From NCBI RefSeq assembly GCF_008369935.1, contig NZ_VTUZ01000020.1:103727-167726 (forward strand): a stretch of 64,000 nt of DNA, in the 5' to 3' direction. The translations under genes were made by a program, and so were the position numbers. Numbering within the stretch: position 1 is the stretch's first letter; every line of letters begins with the position of its first letter. Below are positions 8,279 through 15,423 of the stretch, piece by piece. The notes under the pieces were generated by a model. It did no database searches and had not been told where the DNA came from. It worked only from the letters and a program-made list of their open reading frames with translations. Origin of the DNA: Paraburkholderia panacisoli. GTDB lineage: Bacteria > Pseudomonadota > Gammaproteobacteria > Burkholderiales > Burkholderiaceae.

Positions 8279-9694
8279 TCAAGCCGCCCAGGCGAAGATC
8301 TTGCCCGGGTTCATCAGATTGCGCGGATCGAGTGCGTGCTTGATGGAGCGCATCGTGTCGACGGCGACGTCGCCGTGTTCTTCGAGCAGGAAGCCCATCT
8401 TGTGCAGGCCGACGCCATGCTCGCCGGTGCAGGTGCCGTCCATGCGCAGCGCGCGTTGCACGATGCGATGATTCAGGCGCTCGGCTTCTTCAAGCTCTTC
8501 GGGCTTGTTCGGGTCGATCAGGATCGCGACGTGGAAGTTGCCGTCGCCAACATGGCCGACGATCGGGCAGGGCAGCGGCGATGCTTGCAGATCCTGCTCC
8601 GTTTCCACCACGCACTCGGCAAGGCGCGAAATCGGCACGCAGACGTCGGTCGTGACCGCGCGGCAGCCGGGCTTCAGTTGCAGCATCGCGAAGTAGGCGT
8701 TGTGACGCGCGTTCCACAGGCGGCTGCGGTCTTCCGGCCGGGTCGCCCATTCGAAGCCTTCGCCGGCATTCTGCGCGGCGATCTCCTGGACCAGTTCGGC
8801 CTGCTCTTTCACGCCCGCTTCGGTGCCGTGGAATTCGAAGAACAGCGTGGGCGCTTCACGCAGCGTCAGATTCGAGTGGCGGTTGATCGAGCGGATCGCG
8901 AGCGAGTCGACAAACTCCACGCGCGCAATCGGCACGCCGATCTGGATCGTTTCGATGACCGCGCGCACCGCGTCGCCCATCGACGGAAACGCGCACACGG
9001 CGGCGGAGACCGCTTCCGGTTGCGGATACAGACGCACGGTGATTTCGGTGATCACGCCGAGCGTGCCTTCCGAGCCGACGAACAGCCGCGTAAGGTCGTA
9101 ACCCGCCGACGATTTGCGCGCCCGCGTACCGGTCTTGATCACGCGGCCGTCGGCCAGCACGACGCTCAGGCCGAGCACGTTCTCGCGCATGGTGCCGTAG
9201 CGCACGGCGTTGGTGCCCGATGCGCGCGTGGCCGACATGCCGCCGATGCTCGCGTCCGCGCCGGGGTCGATCGGGAAGAACAGGCCCGTGTCGCGCAGCA
9301 CTTCGTTCAACTGCTTGCGCGAGATGCCGGGCTCGACGGTGACGGTGAGGTCTTCGGCGTTGATCGACAGCACGCGGTTCATTTCCGACAGGTCGATCGA
9401 CACGCCGCCTTGCACCGCGAGCAGATGGCCTTCGAGCGACGAGCCGTTGCCGTACGGAATGATCGGCACGTTGTACTGGCCGCACAGTTTGACGGCAGCT
9501 TGTACCTCTTCGGTGTTGCGCGCGAACACGACCGCGTCGGGCAGTTGGGGATCGAACGGCGATTCGTCGCGGCCATGGTGGGCGCGCACCGCTTCGGCAA
9601 CCGACACGCGCTCGCCAAAGACGCCTTTGAGCGCGTCGAGCAACTCAGCGGGAAACGGCCGGCGCAGCGGGGCCGGCGGCACGGGATGGTTCAC
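8279..9694 (-). CDS. FAD-linked 2-hydroxyacid oxidase (D-lactate dehydrogenase/LDHD-like)
   Basis: This 471-residue flavoprotein is of the same fold as GlcD and closest in look to cytochrome-type D-lactate dehydrogenases. It carries the FAD loop PYGNGSSLEGHL, GLFFPIDPGADASIGGMSATRASGTNAVRYGTM, the R.RKSSAGYDLTRLFVGSEGTLG segment, and C-terminal HVGDGNFHVAILID and GEHGVGLHK. It probably oxidises a D-2-hydroxyacid such as D-lactate and passes electrons to quinone or cytochrome c. The substrate cannot be read from sequence. It lies just upstream of glcD, 117 bases away, suggesting joint use of hydroxyacids. An alternative is D-2-hydroxyglutarate oxidation. Confidence 0.88.
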   Translation of the reverse strand: MNHPVPPAPLRRPFPAELLDALKGVFGERVSVAEAVRAHHGRDESPFDPQLPDAVVFARNTEEVQAAVKLCGQYNVPIIPYGNGSSLEGHLLAVQGGVSIDLSEMNRVLSINAEDLTVTVEPGISRKQLNEVLRDTGLFFPIDPGADASIGGMSATRASGTNAVRYGTMRENVLGLSVVLADGRVIKTGTRARKSSAGYDLTRLFVGSEGTLGVITEITVRLYPQPEAVSAAVCAFPSMGDAVRAVIETIQIGVPIARVEFVDSLAIRSINRHSNLTLREAPTLFFEFHGTEAGVKEQAELVQEIAAQNAGEGFEWATRPEDRSRLWNARHNAYFAMLQLKPGCRAVTTDVCVPISRLAECVVETEQDLQASPLPCPIVGHVGDGNFHVAILIDPNKPEELEEAERLNHRIVQRALRMDGTCTGEHGVGLHKMGFLLEEHGDVAVDTMRSIKHALDPRNLMNPGKIFAWAA

Positions 9695-9790
9695 GCATGT
9701 CTCCTGATATTTGGGGCATAGCTGGTTTGCAGCAGGTGTTCCATTTTACGCCGGTCGCCGGTGGGCCGGCGTCGGGCCGGCCGTCGCTCC

Positions 9791-9796
9791 TATAAT
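9791..9796 (+). promoter_or_regulatory. Candidate -10 element for the cobalamin adenosyltransferase gene
   Basis: A perfect TATAAT hexamer stands in otherwise GC-rich DNA 124 bases before the chosen start codon. No good -35 hexamer was found 16-18 bases upstream, so the promoter assignment is tentative. Confidence 0.35.
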
Positions 9797-9920
9797 GGCG
9801 GCGACTTCACGATGCGCGCAATATGGATAAACGCGGTGGCCGAAGGGGCGCTTGGGCTGCGGCTCGCTGTTTCACGCCAGGTTGGCTGGACGCATCGTCA
9901 CTGAAAGCTTGGGAGATATC

Positions 9921-10475
9921 ATGGGCAACCGCTTGAGCAAGATCGCAACCCGTACCGGCGACGACGGCACCACGGGTCTCGGCGACGGCCGCCGCGTGCG
10001 CAAGGACTGCGCGCGCATTGCCGCGATTGGCGACGTCGACGAACTCAATTCGAATCTGGGCGTGCTGTTGTGCGAAGCGCTGCCCGACACGGTGCGCGCG
10101 GCGCTGGTAGCGATCCAGCATGATTTGTTCGATCTTGGCGGCGAACTGTGCATTCCCGGCCACACGATGATTACCGACCGGCATCTCGCTCAACTCGACG
10201 ACTGGCTCGCCGATTACAACGCCGCATTGCCGCCGCTGAAGGAGTTCATTTTGCCGGGAGGCTCACGCGCAGCGGCGCTCGCGCACGTGTGCCGCACAGT
10301 CTGCCGGCGTGCCGAACGGGCGATTGTTGCGTTGGGAGAACACGAGCCGGTCAACGCGGCGCCGCGTCAATATGTGAACCGGCTATCCGACCTGCTGTTC
10401 GTGCTCGCGCGCGTGCTCAATCGCGCTGATGGCGGCAGCGACGTGCTGTGGCAACACGAGCGCAGCGCAGGCTAG
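9921..10475 (+). CDS. PduO-type cob(I)alamin adenosyltransferase
   Basis: This enzyme transfers the adenosyl group of ATP to cob(I)alamin, making adenosylcobalamin. The 184-residue four-helix-bundle protein shows the PduO N-terminal ATP loop (TRTGDDGTTGLGDG.R) and the G.VDELNS.LG motif. C-terminally it has the FILPGG....A.LH.CRT.CRRAERA pattern (here ALAHVCRTVCRRAER) and QYVNRLSDLLFVLAR. ATG 9921 is used because GGGAG lies 6 bases upstream and the protein then begins as family members do (MGNRLSKI). A longer in-frame start at 9852 adds an unmatched leader. It stands alone between divergent and convergent neighbours. Confidence 0.95.
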   Translation: MGNRLSKIATRTGDDGTTGLGDGRRVRKDCARIAAIGDVDELNSNLGVLLCEALPDTVRAALVAIQHDLFDLGGELCIPGHTMITDRHLAQLDDWLADYNAALPPLKEFILPGGSRAAALAHVCRTVCRRAERAIVALGEHEPVNAAPRQYVNRLSDLLFVLARVLNRADGGSDVLWQHERSAG

Positions 10476-10513
10476 AACGCGCAGTGTTTATTCACGTTAG
10501 TCAACGCCCCGCG

Positions 10514-10846
10514 TTAACCGACGGCCAGCGTGACCGGTTTGCCGATCCGGCTCATCATTTCGACCAGCGTGTCGATAGTGAACTTGGTGGTTTTCTTGTT
10601 GACCACGTCGGATACGCGCGGGCGCGACACCATGAGAATTTCGGCGGCTTCGGCCTGCTTCAGGTGATGTTGCTCGATCCAGCTGGACAACTCTGTCATC
10701 AGTTGCTCTTTGAGCAGCCGCGTGTCGTTGATCTGCTTTTGTGAGGCGGCGTAGAGACGCTTTGCTTCGTCGGCGGAAAAGCCGAGTTCAAGGAACAGAT
10801 TTGCACCGGGCTTTGTTACGTGCCGGACTTTGGTGTCGACGGTCAT
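10514..10846 (-). CDS. XRE-family antitoxin (HigA-like)
   Basis: The 110-residue protein has a C-terminal Cro/C1-type helix-turn-helix (LKQAEAAEILMVSRPRVSDVVNKKTTKFTIDTLVEMMSRIG, residues ~61-104). The N-terminal half (FLELGFSADEAKRLYAASQKQIND) is typical of HigA-like antitoxins paired with Gp49/HigB toxins. It starts 3 bases after the toxin gene ends, in the toxin-first order of higBA loci. It likely binds its partner toxin and represses the shared promoter. Its assignment as an antitoxin rests on the pairing and domain type. Confidence 0.87.
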   Translation of the reverse strand: MTVDTKVRHVTKPGANLFLELGFSADEAKRLYAASQKQINDTRLLKEQLMTELSSWIEQHHLKQAEAAEILMVSRPRVSDVVNKKTTKFTIDTLVEMMSRIGKPVTLAVG

Positions 10847-10849
10847 TTG

Positions 10850-11188
10850 TTAAGTTTTCCTATCATTAACGATGGCGCGGTAGCGCGTTGCGGCGATCGT
10901 TCTGTCGTGCGGCGTCAGCTTTTGAGTTTTCTTCTGGAAGCAGTGCAGCACATACAGCGCTTCGACGTACTTGGTCACATACATCACGCGAAAAATGACG
11001 TCAGGGTCTCTGATGCGGATTTCGCGCGTTCCCGCGCCGATCGAGTCAAATGGCTTCCAGTCGTCAGGGTCGAGTCCTGCCTGGATCTTGCCGAGCTGAA
11101 ACCCTGCGCGACGACGCGGTTCTTCGGGAAAGGCGAGTAAATCTTGATAACTGGAACCCAGCCAGCGAATTTCTTTTTCGTACTCCAT
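10850..11188 (-). CDS. RelE/HigB-superfamily (Gp49-like) toxin
   Basis: This 112-residue protein has the phage-derived Gp49/HigB fold: an N-terminal helical segment (W.GSSYQDLLAFPEEPRRRAGFQL), then the core strands with D.WKPFDSIGAGTREIRIRDPDVIFRVMYVTKYVEALYVLHCFQKKTQKLTPHD. The conserved basic and aromatic pattern ending in F.KKT.KTP is diagnostic of this toxin superfamily, members of which cleave mRNA on the ribosome. AAGGGCG precedes the ATG at a good distance. It is the first gene of a two-gene unit with the antitoxin. No inactivating change is visible. Confidence 0.87.
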   Translation of the reverse strand: MEYEKEIRWLGSSYQDLLAFPEEPRRRAGFQLGKIQAGLDPDDWKPFDSIGAGTREIRIRDPDVIFRVMYVTKYVEALYVLHCFQKKTQKLTPHDRTIAATRYRAIVNDRKT

Positions 11189-11210
11189 AAGCGCCCTTCA
11201 TGTACAAAAT

Positions 11211-11237
11211 ATTATACGTAACGTTCGCACCCGTCAA
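11211..11237 (-). promoter_or_regulatory. Candidate promoter of the toxin-antitoxin pair
   Basis: On the minus strand TTGACG (11237-11232) is followed after 15 bases by TATAAT (11216-11211), 23 bases before the toxin start. The spacing is short, but both hexamers are near consensus. The spacer contains the small palindrome AACGTT next to TACGTA, a plausible but unproved site for antitoxin binding. Confidence 0.5.
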
Positions 11238-11310
11238 GTCATTCGCGACGGGGTGATGAGTCGTTACGGTACAGAGAGGCTCAATGAAGCACCATTCGTC
11301 CGTTTGGCTA

Positions 11311-11341
11311 AAAAAAACCCGGCTCGACTGCCGGGTTTTTC
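11311..11341 (-). terminator. Rho-independent terminator after aroG
   Basis: On the minus strand the stem CCCGG (11335-11331) / CCGGG (11322-11318), extended by A-T pairs, is followed by a run of seven T residues (11317-11311), 50 bases after the aroG stop. T-tracts flank both sides, so it may act in both directions, also for the convergent side. Confidence 0.85.
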
Positions 11342-11383
11342 TACTGACCACTAAGAACGCACTGTGAACAGCCGGGCAGGGTA

Positions 11384-12457
11384 TTAATTGCCGCTGCCGC
11401 GCGCGACCCGGCGTTGCTTGACCGCGTCGGCGAGACCTTCGAGCACGGCGACGCTGTCGTCCCAGCCGATGCACGCGTCGGTAATGCTCTGGCCATACGT
11501 CAGCGCGCAGCCTTCCTGCAGATCCTGGCGCCCCGCCACCAGATGCGATTCCACCATCACGCCGACAATCCGTTCGTCACCCGAAGCAATCTGGCGGCCG
11601 ATGTCCGCGCACACCGGAATCTGGTTCTCGTGTTTCTTCGAACTGTTCGCGTGGCTCGCGTCGATCATCAGACGCGCCGCGAGACCCGCCTTGCCGATGT
11701 CCGCGCAAGCGGCGTTGACGCTGTCCGCGTCGTAGTTCGGCGTCTTGCCGCCACGCAGGATGATGTGGCAGTCCTCATTGCCCGCAGTCGACACGATCGC
11801 CGAGTGGCCGCCCTTGGTGACCGACAGGAAATGGTGCGGCTGCGAGGCGGCCTTGATCGCGTCGACGGCGATCTTGACGTTGCCGTCCGTGCCGTTCTTG
11901 AAGCCGACCGGGCACGACAGTCCCGAAGCGAGTTCGCGGTGCACCTGCGACTCGGTGGTGCGTGCGCCGATGGCACCCCACGAGATCAGATCGGCGATGT
12001 ATTGCGGGCTGATCATGTCGAGGTATTCGGTGCCGGCCGGCAGGCCCAGCTCGTTGATGCGCAACAGCAATTCGCGCGCGGTGCGCAGGCCGTCGTTGAT
12101 CTTGAAGCTGTTGTCCATGTGCGGGTCGTTGATGAGACCCTTCCAACCCACCGTCGTGCGCGGCTTTTCGAAGTACACGCGCATCACGATTTCGAGCTCG
12201 CCGGCGAAGCGCTTGCGCTGCTCGATCAGACGTCCGGCGTATTCCATCGCCGCCTTCGGATCGTGGATCGAGCAAGGCCCGATGATGACGATCAAACGAT
12301 CTTCCATGCCGTGCAGAATGCGATGCATCGCGTTGCGCGAGTTGTAGATCACGTCGGACACCGTTTCGTCGCAGGCGAATTCGCGGATCAGGTGGGCGGG
12401 CGGCGTGAGTTCTTTCAATTCGCGAATGCGTACATCGTCGGTATTGTGCGGGGGCAT
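11384..12457 (-). CDS. aroG: 3-deoxy-7-phosphoheptulonate synthase (class I DAHP synthase)
   Basis: The enzyme condenses phosphoenolpyruvate and erythrose-4-phosphate to DAHP, the entry step of the shikimate pathway to Phe, Tyr and Trp. The 357-residue protein is a class I AroFGH type: IIGPCSIHDPKAAMEYA (PEP site), EKPRTTVGWKGLINDPHMD, LPAGTEYLDMISPQYIADLISWGAIGARTTESQ, FKNGTDG and the metal-binding DASHANSSK. ATG 12457 is chosen because AGGAG lies 6 bases upstream. Its leader carries a promoter, an aromatic leader peptide and an attenuator, so transcription is likely controlled by aromatic aminoacyl-tRNA supply. Which amino acid inhibits the enzyme cannot be read here. Confidence 0.95.
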   Translation of the reverse strand: MPPHNTDDVRIRELKELTPPAHLIREFACDETVSDVIYNSRNAMHRILHGMEDRLIVIIGPCSIHDPKAAMEYAGRLIEQRKRFAGELEIVMRVYFEKPRTTVGWKGLINDPHMDNSFKINDGLRTARELLLRINELGLPAGTEYLDMISPQYIADLISWGAIGARTTESQVHRELASGLSCPVGFKNGTDGNVKIAVDAIKAASQPHHFLSVTKGGHSAIVSTAGNEDCHIILRGGKTPNYDADSVNAACADIGKAGLAARLMIDASHANSSKKHENQIPVCADIGRQIASGDERIVGVMVESHLVAGRQDLQEGCALTYGQSITDACIGWDDSVAVLEGLADAVKQRRVARGSGN

Positions 12458-12593
12458 GCTGTTCTCCTGAATCGGTTCGTAGCGTGTTCGCGCGGGCAAC
12501 GAAGGCTGTGATGAGGCAGCGATGCCAGAGCGGACAACAATCAAAAAATGTTCAACGACAAAGTTTCAAATGCGGTTTCAAAGGCATGAGGCG

Positions 12594-12625
12594 AAAAAAA
12601 ACCGCCAGGCTAGCTGGCGGTTTTT
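12594..12625 (-). terminator. Attenuator terminator in the aroG leader
   Basis: On the minus strand CCGCCAG (12620-12614), a 5-base loop CTAGC and CTGGCGG (12608-12602) form a 7-bp GC stem, extended by AAAAA on the 5' side pairing with the T-run. Eight T residues follow (12601-12594). It lies 27 bases after the leader peptide stop and 136 bases before aroG. Its 5' arm can instead pair with GCTGGCGG inside the leader peptide coding region, giving an antiterminator. Confidence 0.85.
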
Positions 12626-12651
12626 CGGGAATTCTCGGTGTCCTGCGTGCA

Positions 12652-12720
12652 CTAACACCCCTCTCGATCCGCCAGCGGTCTGAGATACCAAAAAAAGTAA
12701 AAGTAAAACTTGGCGGACAT
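12652..12720 (-). CDS. Aromatic leader peptide of the aroG attenuator
   Basis: This 22-residue ORF (ATG 12720, TAG 12652-12654) encodes MSAK followed by eight consecutive aromatic residues FYFYFFWY at codons 5-12, then LRPLADREGC. It lies between a strong promoter and a rho-independent terminator ahead of aroG. Codons 2-4 contain TCCGCCA, which can pair with TGGCGGA at codons 16-18. That same segment can pair with the terminator's 5' arm, giving the classic 1:2, 2:3, 3:4 attenuator geometry. Stalling for lack of Phe, Tyr or Trp would free segment 2 and prevent termination. No Shine-Dalgarno sequence is visible before the ATG, a point against strong translation. Confidence 0.82.
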   Translation of the reverse strand: MSAKFYFYFFWYLRPLADREGC

Positions 12721-12757
12721 GGCGAAATGAGGTCGCTGGTCAAAAAGGGTGAGTGAC

Positions 12758-12786
12758 TTTATAACCCGCTCAGGCTCGGCTGACAA
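12758..12786 (-). promoter_or_regulatory. Sigma-70 promoter of the aroG leader transcript
   Basis: On the minus strand TTGTCA (12786-12781) and TATAAA (12763-12758) are separated by exactly 17 bases. Each differs from consensus at one position. The expected start is near 12751, about 30 bases before the leader peptide ATG. It lies between tldD and aroG, so aroG need not depend on read-through from tldD. Confidence 0.75.
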
Positions 12787-12860
12787 GCTTGGCAGAGCAA
12801 AAATGCGGAAAACCCGCATACTTCGCACATTCCGTGCACGAAGTATGCGTTTCATCGAGA

Positions 12861-14327
12861 TCAGGCCGTGCCGCCCACCGTCATCCGATCGATGCGCAGC
12901 GTCGGCTGGCCGACGCCCACCGGCACGCTCTGACCTTCCTTGCCGCACACGCCGACGCCCGAATCGAGCTTCATGTCGTTGCCGATCATGCTGACGTACT
13001 TGAGCGATTCCGGACCGCTGCCGATCAGCGTCGCGCCCTTGACCGGGTAGGTGATCTTGCCGTTCTCGATCATGTACGCCTCGGACGCCGAGAACACGAA
13101 CTTGCCGTTGGTGATGTCCACCTGGCCGCCGCCGAAGTTCACCGCGTACAAGCCGTTCTTCACCGACTCGAGGATTTCCTGCGGGTCCCGGTCGCCGTTG
13201 AGCATGTATGTGTTGGTCATGCGCGGCATCGGCAGCGCCGCGTACGACTCGCGGCGCGCGTTGCCGGTAACCGGCATCTTCATCAGCCGCGCGTTCAGCG
13301 TGTCCTGGATGTAGCCCTTCAGGATGCCGTCCTCGATCAGCGTCGTGCACTGGGTCGGGTTGCCTTCGTCGTCGATGTTGAGCGAGCCGCGGCGGTTCGG
13401 CAGCGTGCCGTCGTCGACCACCGTGACGCCCTTCGCGGCGACCTGCTCGCCGATCCGGCCCGCGAACGCCGACGAACCCTTGCGGTTGAAGTCGCCCTCC
13501 AGGCCGTGGCCGATCGCCTCGTGCAGCAGCACGCCGGGCCAGCCCGGTCCGAGCACGACGGTCATCGCGCCGGCCGGCGCCGGACGGGCGTCGAGGTTCA
13601 CCAGCGCCGCGTGCACCGCGTCGTCGACATAGCGCGACAGCACTTCGTCGGTGAAATAGCCGTAGTCGAAGCGTCCGCCGCCGCCGCCGCTGCCGATTTC
13701 GCGGCGGCCGTTCTGCTCGGCGATCACCGTGACCGACACGCGTACGAGCGGCCGGATGTCGGCCGCGAAGCCGCCGTCACTGCGCGCCACGAGCACCACG
13801 TCGTATTCGCCGGCGAGGCCGGCCATCACCTGCTGGATACGCGGGTCGCGGCCGCGCGCCATCTGTTCGATGCGCTCGAGCAGCTTGACCTTGGCGGTGG
13901 CGTCGAGCGAATGGAGCGGATCGGACGGCAGGTACAGATCGCGCCCGGCAATGCCGGTTAGCGACGACGCCACCTTGATCTTCTGCTTGCCGCCGCCCGC
14001 TTTGGCGATGGCGCGCGTGGCAATGGCCGCCTGGCGGATCGCTTCGGGCGACAGGTCGTCCGAGTACGCGAAAGCGGTGCGGTCGCCCGACACGGCGCGC
14101 ACGCCGACGCCCTGGTCGATGCTGAAGCTGCCCGACTTCACGATGCCTTCTTCGAGACTCCACGCTTCGCTGCGGGTGGCCTGGAAGTACAGGTCCGCGT
14201 AGTCGATGCGGTGCGTGAAGATTTCGGCGAGCGTGCGGGTGAGCAGGGATTCGTCGAGACCGTAGGGCGTCAGGAGGATGTCCTTGGCGGTGGCGAGATT
14301 ACGGATACCGGGTTCGATGATGTTCAT
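12861..14327 (-). CDS. tldD: Metalloprotease TldD
   Basis: TldD is the catalytic subunit of the TldD/TldE (PmbA) zinc protease, involved in peptide maturation such as microcin B17 and CcdA turnover. The 488-residue protein carries the zinc motif HEAIGH at residues 269-274 in LLHEAIGHGLEGDFN, with a glycine-rich C-terminal region (GVGVCGKEGQSVPVGVGQPTLRIDRMTVGG) that supplies the third ligand in the family. Length is standard (~480). It follows the nitrilase gene and yhdP on the same strand, matching the yhdP-tldD order of many proteobacteria. The partner PmbA is not in the window. Confidence 0.95.
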   Translation of the reverse strand: MNIIEPGIRNLATAKDILLTPYGLDESLLTRTLAEIFTHRIDYADLYFQATRSEAWSLEEGIVKSGSFSIDQGVGVRAVSGDRTAFAYSDDLSPEAIRQAAIATRAIAKAGGGKQKIKVASSLTGIAGRDLYLPSDPLHSLDATAKVKLLERIEQMARGRDPRIQQVMAGLAGEYDVVLVARSDGGFAADIRPLVRVSVTVIAEQNGRREIGSGGGGGRFDYGYFTDEVLSRYVDDAVHAALVNLDARPAPAGAMTVVLGPGWPGVLLHEAIGHGLEGDFNRKGSSAFAGRIGEQVAAKGVTVVDDGTLPNRRGSLNIDDEGNPTQCTTLIEDGILKGYIQDTLNARLMKMPVTGNARRESYAALPMPRMTNTYMLNGDRDPQEILESVKNGLYAVNFGGGQVDITNGKFVFSASEAYMIENGKITYPVKGATLIGSGPESLKYVSMIGNDMKLDSGVGVCGKEGQSVPVGVGQPTLRIDRMTVGGTA

Positions 14328-14416
14328 GCGAAGTATGTTCTGCTCGATACGAAGGATTCGGTTAGCGCCCGAGTCACTCTACTTGAGTGCGGGGCGCCGC
14401 AGTTTCAATGCCGGCT

Positions 14417-15280
14417 TCAACTGAGCACACGATGACGCCAGGCGGGCAGGCTTTGCCGCACTTCGTCGATGCGTGCACGCTCGAGATTGCCGGCGACCAC
14501 GCCGGCGCCTTCGTCGCGCACCGCGACGATTTCGCCCCATGGGTCGATCAGCATGCTGTGGCCCCACGTACGGCGGCCGTTTTCGTGTTTGCCGCCTTGC
14601 GCCGCGGCCAGCACGTAACACTGGTTTTCGACAGCCCGCGCGCGCAACAGCATTTCCCAATGCGCGCGGCCGGTGGTGTAGGTGAAGGCGGACGGCACCA
14701 CGATCAGCGCGCAGTCGCCCATGCGCCGGTACAGCTCCGGAAAGCGCAGATCGTAGCAGACCGACAGGCCGACACGGCCGAACGGCGCCTCGAAGCTGCG
14801 GACCTCGCCGCCGGGGCAGATGGTGCGCGCCTCGTCGAACGATTCTTCGCCCTTCTCGAAGTTGAACAGGTGGATCTTGTCGTAGCGCGCGGCTTCGTTG
14901 CCTTGCGGGTCGAATACCAGCGTGGTGTTCAGCACGCGCGACGCTTCCGGCGCGGTGATCGGCAGCGTGCCGCCGATCACCCAGATCTGGTGACGGCGCG
15001 CGGCGTCGGCGAGAAAACGCTGGATCGGCCCGTCCCGATAGGGTTCGCGCACAGCCAGCTTGTCCGTGTCCTTGAAGCCCATGAAGCAGAAATATTCGGG
15101 CAGCAGCACGAGTTGCGCGCCGTCGGCGGCGGCTTCGGCGATCAGACGCTGCGCGTCGGCCAGATTGCGTTCGCGATCCGGCGTGCTCACCATCTGCAGC
15201 GCGGCGACCCGGAACGTGCTTGCTGAGGGACCGCTGGACGCCGCGGCGGACGGAGAGGAGAAGACGTGTGTTTCGCTCAT
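14417..15280 (-). CDS. Nitrilase-superfamily carbon-nitrogen hydrolase (Nit/deaminated glutathione amidase-like)
   Basis: The 287-residue protein has the nitrilase catalytic triad: Glu62 in LLPEYFCF, Lys135 in ARYDKIHLFNF and Cys175 in GLSVCYDLRFPELYR. This YDKIHLF / CYDLRFPEL pattern is typical of the Nit1/Nit2 branch, which hydrolyses deaminated glutathione as metabolite repair in the cytoplasm. The substrate is inferred from that similarity, not shown. The first ~23 residues are an Ala/Ser-rich extension before the domain. It is located between yhdP and tldD and is probably co-transcribed with them. Confidence 0.92.
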   Translation of the reverse strand: MSETHVFSSPSAAASSGPSASTFRVAALQMVSTPDRERNLADAQRLIAEAAADGAQLVLLPEYFCFMGFKDTDKLAVREPYRDGPIQRFLADAARRHQIWVIGGTLPITAPEASRVLNTTLVFDPQGNEAARYDKIHLFNFEKGEESFDEARTICPGGEVRSFEAPFGRVGLSVCYDLRFPELYRRMGDCALIVVPSAFTYTTGRAHWEMLLRARAVENQCYVLAAAQGGKHENGRRTWGHSMLIDPWGEIVAVRDEGAGVVAGNLERARIDEVRQSLPAWRHRVLS

Positions 15281-15423
15281 GAGCGTTTCGGAAAACTCCC
15301 GGCAAGGCGGCGACGCGAACCACTGGCGCCGCTGACGTCGTTCAGGGTTGGCTGGGGCCGCCGTTGCGGCGCTGGGCTGTTCCGGACGGGTAAAGGTGCA
15401 AAGGGCAAAGGGCCGGATAAAAC

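Noticed and set aside
12552..12743. Alternative aroG leader ORF in the neighbouring frame reading SFTFTFFG
   Set aside because: It begins with TTG, runs through the terminator stem, and has fewer consecutive aromatic codons. The ATG frame with FYFYFFWY and a stop before the terminator fits an attenuator much better.
12789..13961. Long open frames opposite tldD, and likewise opposite yhdP (16438-18645), dnaK (30103-32172) and pcnB (37181-39199)
   Set aside because: They are His/Arg/Gln-rich shadows of confident genes in GC-rich DNA, with no domain patterns or ribosome-binding sites.
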